27,736 bases of DNA. It comes from CAZHCA01 sp964530825 (GTDB lineage Bacteria > Bacteroidota > Bacteroidia > Chitinophagales > Saprospiraceae). Positions within the stretch are counted from its first letter, which is position 1, and every line of letters begins with the position of its first letter. The stretch spans positions 1 to 27,736 of the forward strand of contig CAZHCA010000036.1 in NCBI GenBank assembly GCA_964530825.1, written 5' to 3'. The position numbers were made by a program, and so were the translations under genes. The notes below the pieces were generated by a model. The model saw only the letters and a program-made list of their open reading frames with translations. It was not told where the DNA came from and ran no database searches. This document shows, one piece after another, positions 7,791 through 15,259 of the stretch.

Positions 7791-10700
7791 ATGAAGTTCA
7801 GAAATTTACTTTGGAGATCGGGTTGGGTCTTTATCCTTTTTCTCCTTTCAACATTATCCCAAGGACAAACGAAACCGGTTTGCGTCGAAGATGCTACTAT
7901 CTTCTTACGTAACAATTCCACCCCCACAATCAATTGTGTGGGTGACGACCTTCCAAACCAATTTGAAGTCAGAACCGATGATGTCAGCACCCCTTATGTG
8001 GTCGTTATCACCGATGAAGACAACAACATCCTCGAGGTATCTTATCGACTGACCATCGATACTGAACCTTTGGGAGAGGGTGTTTTCCGGGTTTGGATGG
8101 TCCACTTTATCGGTGAATTGCTTGCCGAGCCAGGCATGAATGCCGCTACCGACGAACTTTCCAGCGGATGCTTTTCGCTATCCACCAATTTCCTCACCGT
8201 GGAAAACGTGCAGCCGGACGGCGGATCGGTCTCCACAACGGAGGGGGAAGGTGCCCTGTTCACCTGTCCCGATGACGACGCATCAGATGTCGTAACGTTC
8301 ACAACAACCAGCGAAGATCCTTTCTATCAGTATGTACTAACCGATGCGTCAGGAACCGTGCTGGAACTCCTGGAGGCTGACACCTATGACTTTGGACCCG
8401 CCGCCCCCGGCACACGCCGTGTTTACGGGTTTTCCTTCATCGGCGATGTGACCTTACAGCCGGGCGACAACTTACTGGATAGCCCGCTGGCCTCTGGTTG
8501 CGGCAGCTTATCGGAAGATTTTGTAGAGATTACCACGGCCTCAGCAGATGGTGGCGTGGTAACACTAACCAATGGCGGCGAGCAGACAGAAATCTGCGAA
8601 GTTGGCGACGCGGATAACACCGTCAGCTTTCAACGCAATACGGACTCGCCACTACCCTATGCTTTTCTAGTAACAAATGCAGAAAATATCATCATCGATA
8701 TTGTACTGGCAAGCGGTACCTACGATTTCTCCAGCGTCGTGCCGGGTGATTACCGGATTTGGGGGCTATCCTACTCGGGTGATCTGCTTGCAGAGGCCGG
8801 AAACGACGTTGCCGGGACTCCGTTGAGCGACAGATGCTTCGACCTGTCCGATAATTTTATTTCCGTCCTGAAACGAGCTATTGATGGCGGGGCGATCACC
8901 CTGAGCGACTCTACCGGACAAGCCGAATTCTGCGCACTGGATGGCACAACCGACATTTTCCAATTGGAAGCCGCTGTCAACACCGAAGATCAAAATTATG
9001 CGTTCGTCGTAACCGACACTGCGAATCAGATTCTGCAAATCAGTGAATCTGCCACCATCGATGCTGATGGCTTAGGCGCCGGGGCCTTTCGCGTCTGGGG
9101 GATAGGATATTCGGGCAACTTGCTGCTGCAACCGGGCGACGTCCTCGGCAGCGTGGCGGCCTCGGACGAGTGCTTCGAGCAATCTGGCAATTTCGTTTCC
9201 CTGACCGGAATCAGTGTCAATGGTGGCAGTATTGCGATCCGGGAAAGTGGCGAGGCAGCCCTTATTTGTCTCATCGACCCGGCGCAGTCTGACACAATCT
9301 CCCTCACCACCAGCAATACAGCCGGACCTAACCAAGCTTTTTTAGTGACCGACACTAATAACATTATTGTCCGGATCAGCGACACCCCGGAAGTTGATCT
9401 CAGCGGATTACCGCTGGGCACTAACCGCATCTGGACGGTTGCTTACAGCGGTCAGCTCCTCGCCGAAGGCGGCCAAGATGCAGGTACAGCTGCTCTTTCG
9501 GACGAGTGCTCCGACCTGTCGGATAACTTCGTAACCGTAACCCGCAGTTTTGTCGACGGCCAGGAAGTGCGCCTGGCAAGCGAATCTACCGATACATTGG
9601 TATGCTCGGAAGACGGAGAAGCCGACAACCTGCAATTCACTAACAATACAAAGGCTACGGACGCCAATTACGCTTATCTGATCACGAATGAAAATAACGT
9701 CCTCCTCACGGCACTTACCCAAAGTAACGTTTTCGACTTCGACGTGGCACCGGCTGGAGTCTGCCGGGTGTGGGGCGTCTCCTATACGGGGCTTTTGATC
9801 ATTCAACCCGGACAGAACGCGGTTACGGCCAACCTCTCCGATGCGTGTTTCGACCTATCCGATAATTTTGTTACCGTCGCTAAAGATCAGATTGAAGGTG
9901 GCACAGTTTCCTTCGCCGACGGACGGGTTGATACCATTACCTGTGGAGGCGATGGCGATCCCGATGTCCTAGAGTTGGCCTCGACCGGCCTTACCCCCGG
10001 CGCGAATTTCACCTATCTGGTGACCAATGAAGACAATGTTATCATTGGCAATATCGATACCGATACGTTTAACTTCGAGCAAACTGTACCCGATGCTTAT
10101 CGAATTTGGGGACTAGCCTATACCGGTAATCTGACCTTTATTCCTGGCGATACGGCCGGGGTGCAATCATTAAGTTCTGATTGTTTTACCCTATCGGATA
10201 ACTTCATCAGTCTTAACGTAGTCCTTCCGGAAGCAGGTGCGATACGTATCAACTCGGGCCAGGATTCTATCCTTTGCAACGGTGACGGCCAGCCAGACCT
10301 CATCAGCTTTGAAGTCGAGGGGCAAACCGCTATTTTGCCCTACCAGCTTCTGATTACCGACACTGCCGGTACCATCCTGGCAATTGTCGATTCCTTTGAC
10401 AACATTAATCTCGAGCCGCTGGGCAGCGACGATCTGCTGGTCTACGGCCTGTCTTATAATGGGATGCCTACCGCTGAGGTCGGACAGGATATCCAAGCCG
10501 GCGCACTGGCTACCGAGTGCTTTGACCTGACCGGTTCTCCGGTCACCATTGTTCGCCAGACCGTTAACGGGGGGCGCATCGCCTTTACCGAAGACCCTCA
10601 ATTCCAAAGTGACACCTTATTTGTTTGCGAAGGCGATGGGCAGGATGATGTCATTTCTTTCTTTGCTGAAGGTGGTGGTCCTGACGGCGATTATCGCTTT

Positions 10701-12248
10701 GTTCTCACCAATCCGAACGGGGTAATCTTAAAAGTCCTGGAAAACGATACCGAAAACTTCGAAACCCTGGGCCTTGATGAAAGTATTATTTACGGCGTTT
10801 CTTTTACCGGTTCGTTCGACCCCAACTTGGGTGGGTTAATTGAGAATGCCGACTTCTCCGATGCCTGTTTCACCTTATCGGAAAATACCATTCGCGTCAT
10901 TAGGGACCAACCCGACGGCGGCACGGTCAGCTCCTCAGGCCTGGATTCAGTAGCCTTATGCGTTAGCCCCGGCGCCAGCCAGGTAGCCTTCTCAACCACC
11001 TCAGCAGCTGCCGTAGGTTATGCTTACATCCTTACCGATGGTGGTGGGCAGATCCTGGAGGTCACTACCGGTTCTGGTTTTGACTTTGCTGAACGTCCGC
11101 TGGGTAATTACCGTTCGTACGGCCTTTCCTACACACTCGACCTTGTTGCAGCGAATGCGATCGGCGAATCAATCGATACTGCTGTACTCGCATCAGGTTG
11201 CTTTGAATTGTCGGATAATTTCGTCCGCATTCAACGCTTCGAAACGACCGACGGTGGCCAGCTTTTCACGCCTATGGGCGATACCCTGCTTTACACGTGC
11301 CCCGGCGATAGCGTACCCGATGCCTTTGCATTCTTAGAGGAAACTACTGCCACCAATGCCAACTACCGGCTGATGATTACAGATGAAAACAATTCGGTCA
11401 TAGTTCCCGATATCGAAGGCAACGTCATCAATTTTGAACGGGCAGAGCCCGGCGTGCTCCGCGTTTGGGGTGTTTCCTTTACTGGAGAGCTGATGGTTGG
11501 ATTTGGCGACAATATCCTCAGTGCGATGCTATCAGATAGCTGCTTTGATCTTTCCGCTAATTTCATCACGGTTGTGGTAGGTGTCCCCGAGGGAGGAACG
11601 GTAAACACCATCGACGGTGCAACCGAAATTTCCTTCATCCTGGGCGATACCCTGCCCGACACAGCCGGCTTCATTGCGGAAAATAACTCTAACAGCCCCT
11701 ACCAGTACATCGTCACCGATCAGAACAATACCATTGTGTCGGTAGCAGATAGCGATCAAATAACTTTCGATACACTTGGCGCCGGCAGCTACCGGGTCTG
11801 GGGTGTAGCGTATACCGGTTCATTCACCGGCCAGATCGGCGATGATGCTGCTTCGGTCAGCCTTTCCAGCGATTGCTTCGACCTCTCCGATAACTTCGTC
11901 CAGGTTAATATCAGCGATAATATGCCGGCCTTCCGCTCGGGCGAACAGCAAAGTGCCCTTCCCATAGTTACCGTAAGAGACCGCTCACTATTACAATTGG
12001 AGGTCGCACCCAATCCCGTAGTCAACCGCCTTCGCGTACAGGTGAACCTACCCGACGCAGAGGCAGAAAGCTTTATCGAGGTGTTTGACTTTGCCGGACG
12101 CCAACTGGTGCAACAGCATTTAGGCTACCTCAAAGGCTTTTTCCAGACGGAAATCGACGTAAGCCAATACCAACAAGGCATTTACCTGATCCGTATCCAC
12201 AACGGCGACAAAATACGCATGGCGAAATTCATCAAGGAGCTCCCATAA
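7791..12248 (+). CDS. Giant secreted protein of twelve ~112-aa repeats with T9SS type A sorting domain
   Basis: A 1485-aa protein with a signal peptide (MKFRNLLWRSGWVFILFLLS, probable cleavage near SQGQ). Twelve tandem repeats follow (about residues 26-1375). Each runs roughly: GG-x-V/I, a Cys in CxGDGxxD, an F/L strand, YxxxITDxNNxIL, a strand with DF or NF, PxGxYRVWGxSYxGxL, then xxGxxxxxxxLSxxCFDLSDNFVxV. Residues about 1402-1485 are a type A sorting domain (VAPNPVVNRLRV, VFDFAGRQL, GIYLIRIHNGDK, ending MAKFIKELP), so export through T9SS and anchoring or release at the cell surface is expected. I recognise this repeat style from other Saprospiria secreted proteins but know no named family or function for it. 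The two cysteines per repeat may form disulfides; the last repeat lacks the first of them. Function is unknown; a structural or adhesive surface fibre is a guess. Confidence 0.9.
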   Translation: MKFRNLLWRSGWVFILFLLSTLSQGQTKPVCVEDATIFLRNNSTPTINCVGDDLPNQFEVRTDDVSTPYVVVITDEDNNILEVSYRLTIDTEPLGEGVFRVWMVHFIGELLAEPGMNAATDELSSGCFSLSTNFLTVENVQPDGGSVSTTEGEGALFTCPDDDASDVVTFTTTSEDPFYQYVLTDASGTVLELLEADTYDFGPAAPGTRRVYGFSFIGDVTLQPGDNLLDSPLASGCGSLSEDFVEITTASADGGVVTLTNGGEQTEICEVGDADNTVSFQRNTDSPLPYAFLVTNAENIIIDIVLASGTYDFSSVVPGDYRIWGLSYSGDLLAEAGNDVAGTPLSDRCFDLSDNFISVLKRAIDGGAITLSDSTGQAEFCALDGTTDIFQLEAAVNTEDQNYAFVVTDTANQILQISESATIDADGLGAGAFRVWGIGYSGNLLLQPGDVLGSVAASDECFEQSGNFVSLTGISVNGGSIAIRESGEAALICLIDPAQSDTISLTTSNTAGPNQAFLVTDTNNIIVRISDTPEVDLSGLPLGTNRIWTVAYSGQLLAEGGQDAGTAALSDECSDLSDNFVTVTRSFVDGQEVRLASESTDTLVCSEDGEADNLQFTNNTKATDANYAYLITNENNVLLTALTQSNVFDFDVAPAGVCRVWGVSYTGLLIIQPGQNAVTANLSDACFDLSDNFVTVAKDQIEGGTVSFADGRVDTITCGGDGDPDVLELASTGLTPGANFTYLVTNEDNVIIGNIDTDTFNFEQTVPDAYRIWGLAYTGNLTFIPGDTAGVQSLSSDCFTLSDNFISLNVVLPEAGAIRINSGQDSILCNGDGQPDLISFEVEGQTAILPYQLLITDTAGTILAIVDSFDNINLEPLGSDDLLVYGLSYNGMPTAEVGQDIQAGALATECFDLTGSPVTIVRQTVNGGRIAFTEDPQFQSDTLFVCEGDGQDDVISFFAEGGGPDGDYRFVLTNPNGVILKVLENDTENFETLGLDESIIYGVSFTGSFDPNLGGLIENADFSDACFTLSENTIRVIRDQPDGGTVSSSGLDSVALCVSPGASQVAFSTTSAAAVGYAYILTDGGGQILEVTTGSGFDFAERPLGNYRSYGLSYTLDLVAANAIGESIDTAVLASGCFELSDNFVRIQRFETTDGGQLFTPMGDTLLYTCPGDSVPDAFAFLEETTATNANYRLMITDENNSVIVPDIEGNVINFERAEPGVLRVWGVSFTGELMVGFGDNILSAMLSDSCFDLSANFITVVVGVPEGGTVNTIDGATEISFILGDTLPDTAGFIAENNSNSPYQYIVTDQNNTIVSVADSDQITFDTLGAGSYRVWGVAYTGSFTGQIGDDAASVSLSSDCFDLSDNFVQVNISDNMPAFRSGEQQSALPIVTVRDRSLLQLEVAPNPVVNRLRVQVNLPDAEAESFIEVFDFAGRQLVQQHLGYLKGFFQTEIDVSQYQQGIYLIRIHNGDKIRMAKFIKELP
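7866..11915 (+). repeat. Twelve diverged tandem protein repeats (~336 bp period)
   Basis: The coding sequence is periodic at about 336 bp, twelve copies. The most constant motifs are RVWGxSYxGxL and CFDLSDNF. At the DNA level the copies are well diverged, so this is an old protein repeat, not a recent expansion. Repeat 1 has an additional upstream Cys (PVC). Repeat 6 has an extra Cys (GVCRVWG). Repeat 12 reads SFILGD where its neighbours read a Cys followed by one or two residues and GD. Confidence 0.85.
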
Positions 12249-12270
12249 CTGGGGTGCTCCAGGGCCAATA

Positions 12271-12316
12271 AAAAAAGCGGGCAACATCACTACATGACGT
12301 TGCCCGCTTTCTTTTT
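12271..12316. terminator. Bidirectional intrinsic terminator between the repeat-protein gene and rplS
   Basis: A perfect 9-bp stem GCGGGCAAC/GTTGCCCGC (12277-12285 with 12299-12307) is flanked by an A-run on the left and a T-run on the right (CTTTCTTTTTT). Three inner pairs (TCA/TGA) extend the stem after one mismatch, leaving a CTACA loop. U-tracts result in both directions, so it can stop the plus-strand repeat-protein transcript and the minus-strand rplS transcript. Confidence 0.9.
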
Positions 12317-12330
12317 TAAATAAGTATAAC

Positions 12331-12687
12331 CTAACGAGCAGAACGACGCTCTTTGATGCGCGCCTTCTTACCGACCAAGTTACGTAGGTAGTACAACTTG
12401 GCCCGACGCACTTTACCACGCTTTAGCAATTTGATTTCTACGATATTCGGAGACGTAATCGGAAAGATCCGCTCTACGCCGATACCGTTCGAAACCTTTC
12501 GCACCGTAAAGGTTTTGGTGGCTCCCGTACCTTTTATCTGTAAAACATCTCCGCGGAAAGACTGAATACGTTGTTTATCCCCTTCGACAATGCGGTAGTC
12601 GACAACAATGTTGTCACCTGGGCGGAAGTCTGGAAATTCGCGCTTTTCAGCTTCCAGGTTTTCGTGAACGAATTTTATGGCGTCCAT
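12331..12687 (-). CDS. rplS: 50S ribosomal protein L19
   Basis: Large-subunit ribosomal protein of 118 aa, at the interface with the 30S subunit. The sequence is typical of L19: FRPGDNIVVDYRIVEGDKQR, QSFRGDVLQIKG, FTVRKVSNGIGVERIFPITSP, then the basic C-terminal part KRGKVRRAKLYYLRNLVGKKARIKE. Length and start (MDAIKFVHE) fit the family. The gene stands alone here; trmD, rimM or rpsP, its partners in many bacteria, are not in the window. It ends at the shared terminator and has a -7 box about 43 bp upstream of the ATG. Confidence 0.98.
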   Translation of the reverse strand: MDAIKFVHENLEAEKREFPDFRPGDNIVVDYRIVEGDKQRIQSFRGDVLQIKGTGATKTFTVRKVSNGIGVERIFPITSPNIVEIKLLKRGKVRRAKLYYLRNLVGKKARIKERRSAR

Positions 12688-12729
12688 CGCTGTATGGTTT
12701 ACTAGTTATATGATCTCAATTTAGCCGTG

Positions 12730-12737
12730 CAAAGTTA
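12730..12737 (-). promoter_or_regulatory. Candidate -7 box for rplS
   Basis: Read on the minus strand this is TAACTTTG, an exact TAnnTTTG match. The start site would fall near 12723, giving a leader of about 36 nt. A TTG does not occur at 17-23 bp upstream (the nearest is at 12 bp), so only the -7 element is supported. Confidence 0.45.
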
Positions 12738-12788
12738 GACAAAAAGGATCAATAAAGCCAGCAGCACTGGTAAAAAGTATGGGCGCTT

Positions 12789-15062
12789 TCAACGTAATAG
12801 GGTTACAAAACCTTTTTCCTGATATTGCCCCCCACGCGGTCCTTCGTACTGAATCTGTACAACATAGACCCCATTGGGGGCCTCTCCGCCGCTGCTAAGT
12901 TCGCGCCCATCCCAACCTTCGTACGGATCGGAGGTTTCGAAGACCAATTGCCCCCAGCGGTTCCAGATCGTCATTTGAAAATTGCGCATACCTTCGATCA
13001 GGCCTTTACCGAAAAAGGTATCGTTGCGGGAGTCACCGTTGGGGGTAAATGCATTCGGCAGGTTATAAAGTACAATGGGTACTACGTCCAGTATTGCCTG
13101 GGCCGTATCCCGGCAACCATTGGGATGGACCACTACCTGCGTGATGTTGTACAAGCCGGTGTCGGGAAAAACATGGACGGGATCGCGCACCATTGATTGA
13201 TCACCACCTTCTCCGAACTCCCATTCCCAGCGGATGGCATTTATCGACTCATCGGTAAAAAACACTTCTCGGCTAAGGGTATTTAATTCATCAGGCCGGT
13301 AGGAAAATCCGGCTTCTGGCGAGGGGAGTACTTCGATCCAGTCACCAAAAAAGGTGTCGGTCTGGCAGCCAATGGGAGAGATGATCTCTAGATCAATATT
13401 ATAGATGCCGGGCGCCGAATAAATGTGGGTTGGGCTAATAGCATTGCTGGTGGCGCCGTCGCCAAAGTTCCAGGTAATACTATAGGTTTCATCAATGGGT
13501 TCAGAGAGGTTGTTAAAGGTGATCCGGGCGGGGATACACCCCTCGAAGGTTGTCGGGGCTACAATGATTTCTTCGGGCACCGGGAAATAAGCCAGTTGGC
13601 GGGTAACGTTCGATTGGCAGTTGTTGACGTCGCGCACGAGCAGTTGGACAGGTTGATTACCAGGCGCCTCATACCGATGCAGTGGATTCTGTTCTGACGA
13701 AAGATCGCCGTCGCCGAATTGCCATTGCCAGTCCGTTATACCCTCGCTGTCGGTCGTAGACAAGTCTTCGAAAACAACCGGACCTGGCCGGCAGGTATCG
13801 TAGGCAAAGGTGAAGTCAGCATTGGTTTCGGGAAATACATTGACCGAAATGGTTGCCGTATCACCACAATCGGTCTCCGGATTGAGGATTAACGTACCGG
13901 TATATTGCCCTACCCCAGGAAAGGTGATGGTTGGGCTCCATTCCGATGAGCGGAGGGTATCGCCATTCTCCAACGGGAACTGCCAAGCCTGAAAATCAAT
14001 AAATCGCTCTTCAAAGCTTTGGTTGAGAAAGGATACGGTCTCATTACCGCAAGAATTGAGTACGTAAGCCCGGGTCCCGAAGGTCGAATCGGACTGGATG
14101 GATGCTTGTACTTGGGCATCGCAGGGAGCTACGTTGAATTGAAAGTCGCGATATATTCGACTCAGGAGCACCCCATTTCGGTATTCAGAGACACAAACAC
14201 CTACTACGAACTGCCCCAGCACATCGGGTGTACCGGTGATCAACCCCGTATTCGGATCAATCTGAATTACCGGGTCGCCTCCCATAGGCTGCGTAGCTGA
14301 ATACCTCGGAGAAACGAAAGACACTGGTGTATAAGGCGGCGGACAGCCCGGGCGCGGGGCCGCACCGGCACAGGTGAATACCGTCGGGTCCTGGGTAAAA
14401 GGTCCTCCGCCGGCCAGGGGCGCACAAAATTCATAAACCAGCTGGTCGCCGTCGGGATCGGTAGCGGAGTGGTCATACTCAAGCGGTGCATCGGCGCAGA
14501 CTACCGTTGGGGGGAACGTATTAAAGGTAGGGCTACTGTTACAGAGGTCCTGTGCCTCAGGAGTAATTTCTACCGTATAGGTCGAACCGACATTATCTGG
14601 ATCGATTATGTTGTTGATCGTCCGATTGCGGCAGCAACGCTGGTAGGTGATATAATAACTAAAATCATCGGAAGGGGGGAGCCTGATGCCATAATCGCTG
14701 AGCCGGAAGTTGTAGACCCCCTCTTCCACACAAATATCAGGGGGAATGAGGCAGGGATAGTCCGGCCGTTCCACGAAGCCTTGCCGGTTGAGCGGCACGG
14801 AAAACTGAACCAGGGGGTTGCTTTGGGATTGTCCGGGACAGTTCCCGTCGGCACAGCGGTAGATACCTATGAAAGCTTCTTCGTCCAGCTCGGCGCATTC
14901 GGTGCAGTTGCAATCGCGGTATACACTCAATACAAGGGAATAATCTCCATTGCCCAGGCACTCGTAGGTAAGATTACCACCGATAATGTGGCGGGCCTGT
15001 GCATCTGGTCCCCCGAAAAGACCGGTCATTAACCCCGCGATTATGTAAATGTGTTTCCTCAT
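12789..15062 (-). CDS. PKD-domain secreted protein with T9SS type B sorting domain (paralogue 2)
   Basis: A 757-aa secreted protein. A signal peptide (MRKHIYIIAGLMTGLFGG, cleavage near DAQA) is followed by a Cys-rich N-terminal module (about 25-330) that starts HIIGGNLTYECLG and contains VYRDCNC, ICVEEGVYNFRL, ITYQRCCRN, ATDPDGDQLVYEFC and GQFVVGVCVSEYR. This module heads many Bacteroidota gliding-motility-associated proteins, but I know no biochemical function for it. Three PKD domains follow (WQFGDGDLSSEQNP; WNFGDGATSNAISPTHIY; WEFGEGGDQSMVRDPVHVF). The C-terminal ~90 aa are the T9SS-B domain (NLPNAFTPNGDSRNDTF, WNRWGQLVFE, GWDGRE, GFVTLLR). It is a tandem paralogue of the 747-aa protein immediately upstream, with the same domain order. 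Cell-surface adhesion or matrix building is inferred. Confidence 0.92.
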   Translation of the reverse strand: MRKHIYIIAGLMTGLFGGPDAQARHIIGGNLTYECLGNGDYSLVLSVYRDCNCTECAELDEEAFIGIYRCADGNCPGQSQSNPLVQFSVPLNRQGFVERPDYPCLIPPDICVEEGVYNFRLSDYGIRLPPSDDFSYYITYQRCCRNRTINNIIDPDNVGSTYTVEITPEAQDLCNSSPTFNTFPPTVVCADAPLEYDHSATDPDGDQLVYEFCAPLAGGGPFTQDPTVFTCAGAAPRPGCPPPYTPVSFVSPRYSATQPMGGDPVIQIDPNTGLITGTPDVLGQFVVGVCVSEYRNGVLLSRIYRDFQFNVAPCDAQVQASIQSDSTFGTRAYVLNSCGNETVSFLNQSFEERFIDFQAWQFPLENGDTLRSSEWSPTITFPGVGQYTGTLILNPETDCGDTATISVNVFPETNADFTFAYDTCRPGPVVFEDLSTTDSEGITDWQWQFGDGDLSSEQNPLHRYEAPGNQPVQLLVRDVNNCQSNVTRQLAYFPVPEEIIVAPTTFEGCIPARITFNNLSEPIDETYSITWNFGDGATSNAISPTHIYSAPGIYNIDLEIISPIGCQTDTFFGDWIEVLPSPEAGFSYRPDELNTLSREVFFTDESINAIRWEWEFGEGGDQSMVRDPVHVFPDTGLYNITQVVVHPNGCRDTAQAILDVVPIVLYNLPNAFTPNGDSRNDTFFGKGLIEGMRNFQMTIWNRWGQLVFETSDPYEGWDGRELSSGGEAPNGVYVVQIQYEGPRGGQYQEKGFVTLLR

Positions 15063-15087
15063 TCCAATTATTTTTCCGTAGGGCAGC

Positions 15088-15119
15088 TAAAAACCGGAGA
15101 ATGGAAGCGAACTCCGGTT
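15088..15119 (-). terminator. Terminator-like hairpin between the PKD paralogues
   Basis: A perfect 8-bp stem AACCGGAG/CTCCGGTT (15092-15099 with 15112-15119) has a 12-nt loop and, read on the minus strand, is followed directly by TTT. With the two T residues of the stem this makes a run of five. It lies 29 nt before the ATG of the downstream paralogue, so it could end transcripts of the upstream gene or attenuate the downstream one. The U-tract is short, so termination strength is uncertain. Confidence 0.6.
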
Positions 15120-15259
15120 GTGCTATGAGCTCCGTACAGGCAATTTCGCTATCCTGTTTTCCGATGTAGGAATTTTAACCAGCCCACCCTATTTCGATGT
15201 TGAAATATAGAGAATTCCAGGGGCTACGGTTGGTGGATAGCTGACAATTATTGAGGAAC

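Noticed and set aside
7866..11915. Recent tandem duplication or CRISPR-like array in the repeat gene
   Set aside because: The ~336-bp period follows codons and the copies differ strongly at the DNA level; there are no short identical repeats with unique spacers.
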